This document shows, one piece after another, positions 1-12,023 of a stretch of DNA of 64,000 bases. Under the pieces are notes generated by a model. It was not told the origin of the DNA and did no database searches. It saw nothing but the letters and a program-made list of their open reading frames with translations. The position numbers and the translations under genes are program-made. The DNA is from Fragum whitleyi (taxonomy: Eukaryota; Mollusca; Bivalvia; Cardiida; Cardiidae). The stretch spans positions 59,162,566-59,226,565 of the forward strand of contig OX411547.1 in NCBI GenBank assembly GCA_948146395.1. Reading direction: 5' to 3'. Each line of letters begins with the position of its first letter. Within the stretch, counting starts at the first letter, position 1.

Positions 1-10
1 TTTTTTCTAG

Positions 11-196
11 CTCAACTGAGAATTTTCTCAAATTTAAGCTTGAAATTAAAGCTTGAATTATGTTGTAAAACTAAAATAAATGTATGAGCATAAAAGATGA
101 TATTGACAAGCTATTATAATTGACCACTTATGAATATTATCTTTTATGTGTATAAATTCATTTTAATTAGATAATTTGAGAAGATTCTTGGTTGAG
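11..196. repeat. Palindromic MITE-like element
   Basis: CTCAACTGAGAATTTTCTC at about 11-29 is matched by an imperfect inverted copy ending at 196 (GAGAAGATTCTTGGTTGAG), and an inner arm (CATAAAAGATGATATT against AATATTATCTTTTATG) continues the fold. No reading frame of note is seen. It is called a foldback or MITE-like element from structure only. Confidence 0.5.
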
Positions 197-212
197 GGTG
201 GAAAAGGTTTTT

Positions 213-477
213 ATAATATGACCTATGTTGCTGGAGTGAAATAACCCAGAATGTTTTTGATATTACACGGGTGTTATTACACTAGTGCGATAACTATGCA
301 AATTAGCTAAGAACTAATATTAATGTTATATTTTTTCCTTAAATAAAATGACATCATAAAATGCATTTAAAGACATCATTTTGCAAACAAAGTTATATGT
401 TTTGCGGAATAACTGGAATCAATAAATATCTGGGATTTCTTCATTTTATCACAAGAAATCGGGTCATATTATAAATA
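213..477 (+). mobile_element. MITE with TATAATATGACC ends, copy 1
   Basis: The ends TATAATATGACCT and GGTCATATTATA form terminal inverted repeats. The same roughly 260 bp element recurs at 37810-38066 inside GPS2 intron 7, sharing internal blocks such as AACTATGCAAAT and ATGACATCATAAAATGCATTT (ATGACGTCATAATGCATTT in copy 2). The TTATA flanks suggest a T/A-rich target. It has no coding capacity. Confidence 0.7.
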
Positions 478-557
478 AGACATAAAATTTATGCTCATTC
501 AATACCAAATTTATTAAAATCATCATCTAAAACAGATAAAAACTCGAAGCAGCCGTG

Positions 558-3075
558 TTTTTAGCTCACCTGAGCACGAAGTGCTCATGTGAGCTATTGT
601 GATCACCTTGCATCCGGCGTCCGTCCGTCGGTCGTCGTCCATCGTCCGGCGTCCGTCAACAATTTCTGTAAACGACATCTCCTCCTAAACTACTGGGCCA
701 ATTAACTCCAAATTTTACAGAAATGTTGCTTAGGTGGTCCCCTTCAAAAATAGCTAAAAGAATTGGAATCCATGAAAAACTCTGGTTGCTATGGCAACAA
801 AAGGTGAAATTTTAAGAAAATCTTTAAAATTCTTCTTCTTCTCAACCAGTAGTCCTACAGACTTAAAACTTGGCATGGATGATCAGTTCATACACCTGAA
901 TAAAAATAGCTAAAATTATAACTTTTGGGCCACCAGGTGCGGAGCACCAGGGGGGAGGGGGTAGTACTTTGGGTTAATTTTGTTATCTTTAAGTTTCTTC
1001 TTCTTCTGAACCAAGAGCCCTACAGACTTGAAACTTGGTATGGAGGATCAGCATATGGACCTTTATAAAAATAGCTAAAATCATGACTGTAGATTCACCA
1101 GGTGCGGAGCATCAGGGGGGAGAGGGTAGTACTTTTGTGAAAATTTTGTAATCTTTAACCTTCTTCTGAACCACAAGCCCTACAGACTTGAAACTTGGCA
1201 TGGAGGATCAGCTCATAGACCTTAATTAAAATAGCTGAAATTATATCTTTTGGGCCACCAGGTGCGGAGCACCAGGGGGGAGGGGGTAGTACTTTGGGTA
1301 AATTTTGTAATCTTTAAGTTTCTTATTCTTCGGAACCAGGAGCCCTACAGACTTGAAAATTGGCATGGATGATCAGCATATGGACCTTTATATAAATAGC
1401 TAAAATCATGACTGTAGATTCACCAGGTGCGGAGCATCAGGGGGGAGAGGGTAGTACTTTTGTGAAAATTTTGTAATCTTTAACCTTCTTCTTCTTCTGA
1501 ACCACAAGCCCTACAGACTTGAAACTTGGCATGGAGGACCAGCTCATAGACCTTAATAAAAATAGCTAAAACAATATCTGTTGGGCTGCCAGGTGCGGAG
1601 CACCAGGGGGGAGGGGGGAGTACTTTTGTGAAAATTTTGTAATCTTTTACCTTCATCTTCTTCTGAACCAGGAGCCTGACAGATTTGAATATTGGCATGG
1701 ATGATCAGCATATGGACCTTTATATAAATAGCTAAAATCATGACTGTAGATTCACCAGGTGCGGAGCATCAGGGGGGAGAGGGTAGTACTTTTGTGAAAA
1801 TTTTGTAATCTATAACCTTCTTCTTCTTCTGAACCACAAGCCCTACAGACTTGAAACTCTGCATGGAGGATCAGCTCATAGATCTTAATAAAAATAGCTA
1901 AAATAATATCTGTTGGGCTGCCAGGTGGGGAGCACCAGTGGGGAGGGGGAAGTACTTTTGTAAAAATTTTGTAATCTTTTACCTTCATCTTCTTCTGAAC
2001 CAGGAGCCTGACAGATTTGAATATTGGCATGGATGATCAGCATATGGACCTTTATATAAATAGCTAAAATCATGACTGTAGATTCACCAGGTGCGGAGCA
2101 TCAGGGGGGAGAGGGTAGTACTTTTGTGAAAAATTTGTAATCTTTAACTTCTTCTTCTGAACCACAAGCCCTACAGACTTGAAAATTGGCATGGAGGATT
2201 AGCTCATAGACCTTAATAAAAAAAAGCTAAAATCATGACTGTAATGCCACCAGGTGCAGGGCACCAGGGGGGAGGGGGTAGTACTTTTGTGAAAATTTTG
2301 TAACTTTAACCTTCATCTTCTAATGAACCAGGAGCCCTATAGACTTCAATATTGGCATGGATGATAAGCATATGGATCTAAAATAAAATAGCTAAAATCA
2401 TGAATGTAGGGTCGCCAGATGCGGAGCATGAGGGGGGAAGGGGGTAGTACTTTGGATCAATTTTGAAATCTTTAACCTTATTCTTCTTCTGGATCAGGAA
2501 CCCTACAGACTTGAAAATTGTTATGGGTGATCAATATATGGACATTAATAAAAATAGCTAAAATCAGAACTGTTGGGTCACCAGGTGCTGAGTGTCTTGG
2601 GGAGGAGGTAGTACTTTGGATCATTTTTGAAATCTTTAAACTTCTTCTAATGAACCAAGAGTCCTACAGACTTGAAAATTGGTATGGATGATCAGCATAT
2701 GGACATTAATTGAATTAGCTAAAATCATGACTGTAGATTCACCAAGTGCAGAGCATCTTGGGGGAGGGGGAGTGCTTTGTTGAGAATTTTGAATCCCTAC
2801 AGCCTTTATATTTGACATGGATTATTCAACTCATTAAAGAAAACTTTAAAAGTCTCAGACTCAGCCTGTATATCTGGCATAGATTTGCTGATCACAGACC
2901 TTCTACGAAAAAAGCTTAAATAAATAATGACCAGGGGAGGAGCAGGGGGGGATTATTTCAAATGTTATCTGATTGAATAAGTGAAAATCTCATTGTTCTG
3001 TGGCTGCATGGACATACCGAGGTAATGAAGCTTTTTTCTCAGGTGAGCGACCCAGGGCCAACGGCCCTCTTGTTT
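558..3075 (+). mobile_element. Family A tandem-core element (HINE/pearl-like)
   Basis: It begins with a T-run and AGCTCACCT followed by a perfect hairpin GAGCAC-GAA-GTGCTC, then a TCCGTC-rich stretch. It ends with CTCAGGTGAGC (inverse of the start), a hairpin GGGCC-AAC-GGCCC (3055-3067) and CTCTTGTTT. Between them lie about 12 tandem units of 160-167 bp, tracked by the CACCAGGTGCGGAGCA motif at about 931, 1096, 1256, 1421, 1587, 1753, 1919, 2085, 2248, 2412, 2579 and 2740. From about 1256 to 2085 units alternate in two types, a dimeric 332 bp higher-order period. No protein gene: minus-strand frames of 60-92 residues simply read the repeats. The architecture is that of non-autonomous Helentron/Helitron-type elements; the family assignment is inference. 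Confidence 0.8.
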
Positions 3076-4129
3076 CTGTTAATAAATAACTTGTTTAATA
3101 AATTTAGTATTCAATGACCACATCTTCAATATCCTCTTATTATAAACTCAGGTCAAGTTCTAGGAATTGATGGAGAATTTTTGGGCAAGTAGTTACAAAT
3201 ATTTCTTTAAACATGTTAACTCTCTTATCAAAGTTTTTTCTTCTTTTATTATATTTTTAGAAATTTAAAGTTTTAGTTGCAGTTTTCTTTTTATTTACCC
3301 ATTTTATTGTTAATGATTGTGTTTCTGATTTTTATTTAGAAAGTTATGTTGATATGATTTATTTCAAATATTATTTCTTTGTTTATCTAATTGATGGCAA
3401 AATTAAGCTTGAGAAATATATTTAAATCTTTATGATATTTTCTTTGTTGTTATTTAAAGAAAAAAACAACATAAGATACTTTCTCTATTCCCAAGAGAAA
3501 TTTATTCCTTTCAAAAGTACAATAAACATAAAAATCAAAGGGCTTATAACACCGCAGGTCTTATGTGACAGTTATTTATTTAATATCTCTGCATTGATAA
3601 CATCAGGGTCATTTTGTTTTACTGCTGTCTGTCTGTCGATCTATTTGTTATTCAAGTCTATATGTTAGTCTGTCTGTGAACCTTTACCATAAACTGAACA
3701 TTGACAATTACTTTAAGCCTTTTCAAGATATAATAATATTTTTTTGCATGTCATTGATGGGCATCTGCAGAAACCAAGGTCAAGATCATGTGAAAAGGCT
3801 ATTAAATTTGTCAAGGTCAAGATGTTTCCGGGACAATCGTTTTTCACAAAATCATCTTGTTTCTTTACCTCCCCTAAACTATTCTTTCGGGGTATACAGG
3901 GGTCAGGGGCTTGTTTTACTAAACTTATAAAAAAAAAATAATTGTAAGTCATAATAACAAATCCTACCTGGTGTTTTCATTCATTTTTAGATTCTGCCTT
4001 GCAACATCTCATTGGAATCTTCCATATTTAGTTACTACTGTAGAAGCAACTTCAATATGGACTTTGGCAAAAAATGATCATAAGATGTTTGGTAAAACAA
4101 ATCCTAGCTCCCTTTGTGTGCCAGTCTGG
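3076..4129. other. AT-rich spacer with eroded repeat fragments
   Basis: No gene is recognised. About 3730-3885 resembles the 3' half of the family M element (AGGTCAAGATCATGTG, then TTCACAAAATCATCTTGTTT). About 3990-4060 (ATTCTGCCTTGCAACATCTC) matches the interior of the GGCCC-ended MITE at 63440-63978. The short open frames between 3432 and 4216 overlap these fragments on both strands and are not supported as genes. Confidence 0.5.
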
Positions 4130-4560
4130 TCCATCTGTAGCTTTTTCCTGTCCGCTCAATTTCTCGGCAACTACTTGACAAACTCAAACTTCACAGATTT
4201 AATCAGTACCAAGTAGAGATGTGCATGTCCTATTTTGTTTACAGTTCATAGACTTATTACAAGGTTATGGCCCTTTAATAGAAATTTATTTTTTGCTCAA
4301 TTTTTCGGCAACTAATAGTAGGATTTGATTCAAACATTACAGAAAGATTCAGAATAAGTCAGTGATGTGCATTTCCTATTGGCTATAGCCTATGGAAATT
4401 TTACAGAGTTTTGGCCCTTTGATTAAAAATCTCTCCACTCAGTTTCTCAGCAACTATAGAATGGATTTGATTCAAACTTAATAGAAAGACTTTGCTTAAT
4501 ATTTTTATAAATCACATCCTGCTCTGATGGCACCTCATTATTGAGCCATTTTTGAGGTAT
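4130..4560 (+). repeat. Tandem units of about 140 bp
   Basis: Three diverged units share TCAATTTCTCGGCAACTA, AAACTTCACAGAT and GATGTGCATGTCCTATT. A related unit is found at about 36220-36330. It is probably the core of an eroded tandem-core element; no terminal hairpin could be assigned. Confidence 0.5.
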
Positions 4561-5236
4561 AATTCAGCTTTCTGACAATTCTAGTTTTTCAAACGGTTTT
4601 GGCTAAAATAACCCACAGGTTTTGTAGACTTACATTAGACAACACATACAAGCAGGCTGATCATTGTCTATGCTTCCTGCGTAAAAAAGAAAAATTCCAC
4701 TTTTGTCATAACAAGGGTTGAGTATTGCGGTCCCATTATACATATGTATGAAAAAATTAGAGGCTTCAAGAGTTTGTAAAATCACATCAAAAAAGGTCCA
4801 TTTCAACCTCCAAATGGGGGATTAAATTTTATAAGAGCACTAGGCTCTATTAGAATTTTTACGGTAAGTCAAGCCTGATCTAGCAATCTAGTACTGATTG
4901 AGAAAGGTCAGCATGAGTGATTGGAAGAGGTTGGGGTGATTAAGTGTGGTCTGCATCGCTTGGGCTTCCTAAACTAATATTTTTTACATCAAAAATACTC
5001 TTGTACAATCTAGTAGAAAATTTATTAAGAAGTAGTCAGGAAGATGCAAGATCAAGATGGTCATGATTAAACATGTAGAGATTGATTCTAAAAAGGAAAA
5101 GTTCTTTTTTTGTAAGATAGATATGTCTTGATGGAATTTTAACAATTAAACACTTCTATATATAGCATGGGAAAATGACAATCATTTTTGTGAACATGTG
5201 TACCCAAGACCACAACGTAGACTAGAAGGGCAAAAA
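4561..5236. other. No gene seen
   Basis: AT-rich sequence without a convincing reading frame or complete repeat. A short piece near 4650-4680 resembles the hairpin segment of the TTAA MITE (AGCAGGCTGATCATTGTC). Confidence 0.4.
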
Positions 5237-5273
5237 AAAAGTTCTGCACTTCGTGCTCAGGTGAGCTAAGAAA
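5237..5273 (-). mobile_element. Solo 5' terminus of family A element
   Basis: The reverse strand reads T-run, AGCTCACCTGAGCACGAAGTGC, the 5' end of family A including its hairpin, with no core or 3' end next to it. It is a truncated relic. Confidence 0.6.
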
Positions 5274-5499
5274 AACCCAAACCTGATCTTCACTCATTTC
5301 ATGTACATTCACTGCCTAAGTGTCTGATTAAATGAATATCAGACTGGATAGTGGTTAAAATAACATACCATGAAGCCCTCACAGGGTCAAGATTTACAAT
5401 AACATGCATTACATGGTGTAAAATTGGTGTAATTGGGAAAAGCTGGCTGGAGTTTAGAAAAAGAACAGAGTGTTATTAGAAAATCATATTACTGTTTTA

Positions 5500-5650
5500 A
5501 GATACTTCAAGACCTTATCTTTCTACAAAGTGCAAAGTGAAGACTCTTGACAGACTGTGCGGATGCACAGGCTGATGAGTCTTTGCTTGTCGCATATTTG
5601 AAATTGTTGGAAATATCACGCACAGGCTCATATGGTAGAAACGGTATAAC
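5500..5650 (+). mobile_element. Fragment of ATATGAGCC-ended MITE
   Basis: It contains the family signature CAGACTGTGCGGATGCACAG, TTGAAATTGTTGGAAAT and the terminal arm CACGCACAGGCTCATAT. Fuller copies are at 29862-30113, 37275-37532 and 39893-40137. The left arm is not visible here. Confidence 0.6.
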
Positions 5651-5734
5651 ACAATTAAAAAGCATCCATTTATGGGACATGATGTCATTGCTGAACATTA
5701 CCTTTAAAGATGTTTCTACGACAAGTCATTAATT

Positions 5735-5905
5735 TTGTCCGTATGTTGGTCCATCCACAAGTCTATAAAATGTTCACCTCCAAAACTATAAATCAGATTT
5801 CAACCAAACTTCACAGGAATGATACTTAGATCAAGGGCTCTCAAATAGATCACAGAATTGGAATCCATGCAGAACTCTTGTTGCCATGGCAACAGAGTGA
5901 AAAAA
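5735..5905 (+). mobile_element. Family A core fragment
   Basis: The stretch with AATTGGAATCCATGCAGAACTC and GTTGCCATGGCAAC matches the first core unit of family A at about 660-815, including spacing. Neither terminus is present. Confidence 0.6.
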
Positions 5906-6177
5906 ACATTAAGAAATGTTCTTTTCCCAAAAAGTGAGGCATTCAGAATTTTCGTATTTGGCATGAAACACTCCCCAATGCTTGTCTACCAAAATACTTC
6001 AATAATTACTCTATCTTGAAAATTAGCCCTATGTTGTAGGATCCTGGCATTCACATAGAAATTATGCGCAAAAATAACTTGGGCTGAAGCTGAAATAACA
6101 AGGTTTTGTAATCCAATGATGTAATGTATTCACTTTTGCCAAGCACATTTATCCTCTTGGTTTAAGGGTTCAGTTAT

Positions 6178-6850
6178 CATACCTCCTACCTAAAAAGTAG
6201 AAGGGGGTATACTGGAATTGCAATGCACATCTGTCTGTCCGTCTGTCCTTCAGCCAGTGGACATAATTTTGTCCAAAGTCTTCTCAAACACTATCACAGC
6301 TACAGCTCTGCAATTTATACATGTGACTCATCACACGAAAAGGGACAATCTAGGTAGTGTGTAAAGTTTCAACCCCAATTACGAACTGCGCAGGCTGACT
6401 GTTGTCAAAACTTTTTGCACTGAGCTGTTTTATTTAATCTAGAATGATAAATCTACCTTTTTGTGAAAGAATTTTTGAAATGCAACCTGTAGTTGACCTG
6501 TACTAGAATCAATCTCTTTTTCAAATATCTATTATACATAATTCCCAGATGGTCCCTTTATGCATGACAGGTCACAAATAATGTATATCTGTATATGAAA
6601 TTGTGCACCCGCAATTTTGAAGCCCCTACATGGATGCTGAATTATCTCCCTTTGAATATGTAAACTTCATTTAATTACTGTTGTTTGAAACATTTCTCCT
6701 ACACTATTGCATTGCATGTACTGAATTGAAATTTATACATGATTTGTATATACGGTATGTAGTTGTGCACCTGCAATTTTGAAGTCCCCACTATCATTTG
6801 TTGCAGAATTATCTTTTCTTTAACTTGTCATTTTCACTAATTTTTTATTA
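6178..6850 (+). mobile_element. Eroded family E/F element with inserted MITE
   Basis: The 5' end ATACCTCCTACCTAAAAAGTAGAAGGGGGTATAC keeps the family E hairpin (CTAC/GTAG) and is followed by a TCTGTCCGTC tract. After an inserted MITE-like block (about 6312-6582, ends GTGACTCATCACACGAAAAGGGAC and GTCCCTTTATGCATGACAGGTCAC), two core units with GTTGTGCACCTGCAATTTTGAAG follow. The 3' end could not be placed. Confidence 0.5.
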
Positions 6851-7350
6851 TTCGGAGCTTATAAATAATTGGTAATCAGTTGGTTTGTGCTTCTGATGAC
6901 AAAAATTGATTGAGAAATCTCATAAAAGATTAATTGGTGTAAATTGCAGCCATTTAATATTTTGAAAGATTAATGAAACTTATTTAGTTTGGGTTACTTC
7001 TTATTTTCTGATAACATCCTTTCACTTAAGAAAAACATTTTATTCTAAACCAACAGTGGGAATGGACCTGCACTTAACCATTGTTGGTCACTGACCGCCG
7101 ATGGTTAAGTGTAGGTTCATTCCAGATATGTTAAAGGAAACAATGCATACCATTGATTTTCATTGTCTATATCAAAAACCAACGAATTTTGAATTTTCAA
7201 AAATATCTAGTTATTCCAAGGTGTATATTCATTGAGAATTGTAATGATTTTCTAAGAACTGATTGTAGTATTGATTGCTAGTTGATTGTGCTCTTTTGAC
7301 TAAAAAGTGATAATCAATTATGATTTGAAGCCCATTGCCCAACACTAGAT
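6845..7350 (+). mobile_element. MITE of the AATCAGTTGGTTTG family with internal palindrome
   Basis: It shares AATCAGTTGGTTTG, TTGATTGAGAAATCTCATAA and GTGATAATCAATTATGATTTGAA with a copy at 36814-37254. About 7060-7120 forms a palindrome (ACCTGCACTTAACCAT against ATGGTTAAGTGTAGGT), possibly a nested small foldback. Confidence 0.55.
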
Positions 7351-8159
7351 AATTCTGGCTAAGAATAGCATGTGCAAAAATATCTCATTTAGCTAAAACC
7401 GATGAGAAATTCAAGAATTTTTGGTTAGAGATTCTAAAAAATCATTGGCTACAGGCGAAACAAATGTAACTGACAATATAATTTTTGGCAGTAATAACTG
7501 TTTTGCGCTGATCAAAAAAAAAAAAAAAATCTTGTCTAAATTTAATTTTGGCCAACAAAATTCTTTACTGTATTAAGTATTTGCTTTCAGATTTTTCTCT
7601 CATTATGCCAGTTTCAATGAGATTTCTGGCAGAAAAAATGAGACAATCTCTCAATTTCTCACCCAAAGAATGATCACTACAGAACATTGTTACACAATGA
7701 TGTGATGTAAACTTGATGAACTCTGAAGCATCTTTCCCATTGTAGTTCCAATACAAAAAATTGTGCAATATACATGTACTGCATCTTCCTTAAAGGAAGT
7801 TTCTAGAATTATCTCTTGACATGTTGCTTTATTTGACTTGCCATTTCATTTTAAACATCTTGAAAAGGAATTGACCCACTTAGATTTCTTTGAAATTCTG
7901 TATTTTTCATGATTAGATACTTGAAGTCATTAAATAAATGTCATTTAGCTTCTATTTCACCTAACGTCAATTCTAATTATTTCCGTCTAAAAGCAATTAA
8001 CTTCAATTGTTTTACATTATTCCTAAGAACACCTGGGTGACGAAAAAAATCATGACGATCATGATTAACCCTTCTCATGGTGTGAATAAAAATACACAAA
8101 GCTTTGGCAGAAAGTGAAGACCAAGTTCAGCCTGTATGTGTGTGCTGTCACCTTAGGCT
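7351..8159. other. No gene seen
   Basis: AT-rich sequence. A 67-residue minus-strand frame at 7565-7768 shows no recognisable motif and is not called. Confidence 0.4.
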
Positions 8160-8215
8160 TAATTACCATATTTCCTCTAATAATAGTGGCCTCCCTAATA
8201 GTAGCACCCCTACAT

Positions 8216-9786
8216 TTTTATGCTCCCCGAAGGGAGAGCATATAGCCGCCGCTTTGTCTGTCCGTCCGTCCGTCTGTACGTACGTACGTCCGTAATTCCG
8301 TCCGTCCGTCCGTCCCCACCTATTTCTCCATAACCCCTGGGCCAAATTGAATGAAACTTACCATGTGAACTCCCTATGATATAGTGATGATGCATCTGTG
8401 ATGGTTTTTGGATTTGAGGCCTCGTCACAGGAAAAGGGGACTTAGGGTAAAAAACAGTTTTTCCCAAATTTCTCCTAGTCCAACAGTCAGAATTTAGTGA
8501 AATTTCATATTTGAGTAGCAAATCAGAAACCCTTTACTATAAACAATTTGAAATTAACGTAAAAAAAAAATATTATGGAAAAAGGGGGCTAAATGTTTGT
8601 TACCTTACGTTAGCATGTAAAATAGTAATTCCGTCCGTCCGTCCGTCCCCACCTATTTCTCCATAACCCTTGGGCCAAATCAAATGAAACTTACCATGTG
8701 AACTCCCTATGATATAGTGATGATGCATCTGTGACAGTTTTTGGATTTGAGGCCTCGTCACGGGAAAAGGGGACTTAGGGTAAAAAACAGTTTTTCCCAA
8801 ATTTCTCCTAGTCTAACAGTCAGAATTTAGTGAAATTTCATATTTGAGTAGCAAATTAGATGCCCTTTACTATAAACAATTTGAAATTAACGTAAAAAAA
8901 AAATATCATGGAAAAAGGGGGCTAAATGTTTGTTACCTTTACGCTAGGGCGTAAAATACAGTTATTCTTTCATTTCTCCTAGTCTCATGCTCAGAATTTG
9001 ATGAAATTTCACATTTAAGTAGCAAATCAGATGCCCTTTACCATAAGGTATTTGATATTTGTGTCTAAAAATAAGTCATGCAAAAAGGGAGTTTAATGTT
9101 TGTTACCTTTATGTTTGCTGTATAAGATAACATCTTATTTGAGTCCTTGCAATCTGACCACAGAGCATATCTCCTAAAGTATAATAGCTATCAACTTGAA
9201 ACCTTATGGGTGGATAGATCTTATGGAGGAGAAGTGCAGTGCACAAGAACTACAACTCTTGCTTGCATAATTTTGGAGTTATTGCCCTTTGTTTTTTTTA
9301 TACTTAGATTATGTCTGGAGCATATCTCCTAAAGTATAATAGCTATCAACTTGAAACTTAATGGGTGGATAGATCTCATAGAGGAGAAGTGCAGTGTACA
9401 AGAACTGCAACTCTTGCTTGCATAATTTTGGAGTTATTGCCCTTTGTTATTTTTGATACTTAGATTTTGTCTGGAGCATATCTCCTAAAGTATAATAGCT
9501 ATCAACTTGAATCTTTATGGGTGGATAGATCTCTTAGAGGAGAAGAGCAATACACCTGAACTACAACTCTTGCTTGCATAATTTTGGAGTTATTGCCCTT
9601 TGTTATTTTTATTACTTAGATTTTATAGGAGGCAAATCTTTGTCAGTACATAGAATCTTTTATCTATTAGGCTTCTGTTTACTATCAAGCTTTCTTGGCG
9701 GGGGATGTCCATGTCCAACATGGCTCTTGTTTTTGTGACAATGCCTTATTCGGGGAGCATAATCCGTCTCTGACGGCTCTTGTTTT
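8216..9786 (+). mobile_element. Family B tandem-core element
   Basis: It starts TTTTTATG with a hairpin CTCCC-CGAA-GGGAG and a long (GTCC)n/(GTAC)n tract at 8261-8317. It ends CGGGGAGCATAA, hairpin CCGTC-TCT-GACGG (9764-9776), CTCTTGTTTT. The terminal arms TGCTCCCCGA and TCGGGGAGCA are inverted repeats. The inner part has two long near-identical copies (about 8303-8590 and 8633-8920, with TCCGTCCGTCCCCACC) plus a third partial one. Minus-strand frames of 66-103 residues read these repeats and are not genes. Confidence 0.75.
9163..9735 (+). mobile_element. Family J core and 3' end embedded in family B
   Basis: Three units of GAGCATATCTCCTAAAGTAT start at 9163, 9318 and 9474 (period 155-156), identical in type to family J at 17325-17965. 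They end with the J signature GGCGGGGGATG, hairpin CCATGT-CCA-ACATGG (9709-9723) and CTCTTGTTT. No J 5' end is visible, so the block is either a truncated insertion or a captured 3' end. Confidence 0.65.
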
Positions 9787-10130
9787 ACTTAGAAAACCTA
9801 CTTCAAGTGCCTAAATTTTGGGGTTTTTTTTAAACTTCTTCTTTAACCATTGTCATGCTGAATAAAAATCTTTGCAAAGTTGCATTGCTATGAATCAAAG
9901 TGTTTAAACACAGGATGATTAGGTATTTATTTTGAAGAAAAATTTGAGAAGAATTTCCTCTAAACAATCATTTATATGATTGCTTAGAGGAAATTCACCT
10001 CAAATTAAAGGAAAAATGGCCTAAAAGACATCAATTTTAATGATTTTTAAATCTGAAAATGCATACTACCCAGTAAATAAAAGCTCCTTTACCATGTTAA
10101 GTATAAGCTGAGCTTCAGGGAGCTTTTGTT

Positions 10131-10534
10131 ATTTCTTTATAACCATTCTTGGGAAAACTTGAGCAAGACTGTTTAAAGTATTGCAAAAATTTACAATTTG
10201 ATTGAAAAACAAAAAGAAAATAGCAGTACAAGAGTTAAAAGACTGTGACACTCTTTGAATTAAACTACTACAGTACAATCCCTTTTTTTCTGGGCTCATA
10301 GATTTTATACTTCTGAAATAATTTCATTTTTTGTGTTAATTTGTCCTCGATTTAAATCTGATGGAGTAGGAGTTATTTGCACAAGGTAAAATCTGAGGGT
10401 AGAGCATGAGGATTTTGCTTTGCATATAACTCCTTACCCCAGCAGACACATCAATCCAAAACTGAAATTATATCTATTATACAACAATCACAGTTCTTAA
10501 ATTAGTTTAATTACCCTTTCTAGATGTTATATAG
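10131..10534. other. No gene seen
   Basis: AT-rich sequence with no convincing open frame or complete repeat. Confidence 0.4.
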
Positions 10535-11460
10535 TTTTAAGCTCCACTGGCCGAAGGCCAGCAAGCTATTATCATGGCGGAGTGTCTGTTGTGCATCCGT
10601 CTGTGTGTAAACTTTTTCTTTAAACATCTTCTCCTCCCAAACCAATGGGCGGATTTTAACAACACTTGGTAGAAATGATCCTTGGGTAGCCCTCTTCTTA
10701 AATTGTTCAAAAAATTTTGATTGGCCCCCAAAAATGGGCGTGGCAGGGCGTGGCATTTTTTCACTTTGAAATCTTTAAAAATCTTCTCCTCCTGAACCAC
10801 TGGGCTGATTTCGATGAAACTTTACCAGAATGTTCCTTGGTTGACCCTTAACTTAAATTGTTCAAGAAATTTTGATTGGTCCATAAATATGGGCGTGGTA
10901 GGGCGGGGCCTATTTTGAGCCAGAAATTTTCGAATGACATTTTCCCCTGAACCACTTGGCTAATTTCAATGAAACTTTTCCAGAATATTCCTTGAGTGTC
11001 TCTTTTCAAAAATTATTTGCTAAATTTTGATTGGCCCATGAATTTGGGTGTGGCAGGGCCGAGGCCAAAATCTTTGAACGATATCTCCTCCGGAACCACT
11101 CAGCCAATTTCAATGAAACTTAACCAGAATGTTTCTTTGGTGACTATTTACTTAAATTGTTCAAGAAATTTTTATTGGTCCATAAATACGGGCTGGCAGA
11201 CGGGGCCTATTTTGAGCCCAAAATCTTTGAACGACATCTCCTTCTGAACCTTATGTTTTAATAAGATGGGTAAAGGGTTGCAGGTTCATTGTGATTGAAA
11301 ATTCCGTTGTAATATTGACCAGAACCAGTTAATCATTATTAAATAGGTCTTACGAGATTTTGGAGTGTTTATGTATTCATTTAAAGTAAGCTTTATTTAA
11401 TAAAAGTCTGAAGGTTTTAAAGCTAGTGGAGCGATACAGGCCCTCTTGGGCCTCTTGTTT
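10535..11460 (+). mobile_element. Family C tandem-core element
   Basis: It starts TTTTAAGCTCCA with a perfect hairpin CTGGCC-GAA-GGCCAG and ends AGTGGAGC, hairpin AGGCCC-TCTT-GGGCCT (11438-11453), CTTGTTT. The core has four to five units of about 143-157 bp carrying CCAATTTCAATGAAACTT, CCAGAATGTTCCTTGG and GGGCGTGGCAGGGC. Related copies are at 14696-15808 and 18386-19171. Open frames at 10520-10800 and 10996-11247 only read the repeat. Confidence 0.75.
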
Positions 11461-12023
11461 AATATTTTTTCTGACTCTAGATTTAATGAACAAGTATAGA
11501 TATTAAGGTTGGGAGAATTTCACAGAAATCGAAGAGAGTCATTCAGCATGTGGGTTTTATGATGTAAAAAGCTATCTGTGTAAACAGTTTAACACATGTC
11601 ATCTAAAATTTATTGCCAAATAAGTTCTATGTAATTTCTTCTTATTTCATATAAAAGTTTTAAGCTATCATGTTTCAATACTGCTTATTGAGGATAAACG
11701 AAATTGGTTCAAGACAATCCTTTTTTTTTCCATACAATTTAATCTTTTCTTAGCTCGACTGAGCACATCCTGCTTAAGGTGAGCATTTGTGATCATTCAA
11801 TGTCCGTCAGCTGTCGTCTGTCCTCCAGCGTCCATCAATTCAAGTGTTTACACTCTAGAGGCCACAAATTTGATTCAGTCTTCATGAAACTTGGTCAGGA
11901 TGTTGGTCAGCTCAAAAGGATGAATCCTATTGAAATGGGAAGGATCCATGCCAAATCACAGGAAAAGGGGCCTTATTGACAATTTTCTTGTTTACACTCT
12001 AGAGGCCACAAATTTGATCCAGG

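Larger units (their letters stand above)
8160..10130 (+). mobile_element. TTATTAG-type MITE split by family B element
   Basis: The left end TACCATATTTCCTCTAATAATAG (8164) and the interior GAATTTCCTCTAAACAATCATTTATATGATTG (9949-9980) match the intact copy at 41862-42163, whose ends are CGTATTTCCCCTAATAATAG and TTATTAGAGGAAATACGG. The two halves here are separated by the 8216-9786 element, so the family B insertion is younger. Confidence 0.65.

Noticed and set aside
8210..8521. 103-residue minus-strand frame rich in RTDG/TDGRTD
   Set aside because: It reads the (GTCC)n tract and duplicated core of family B in reverse; the same happens in other elements and there is no family match.
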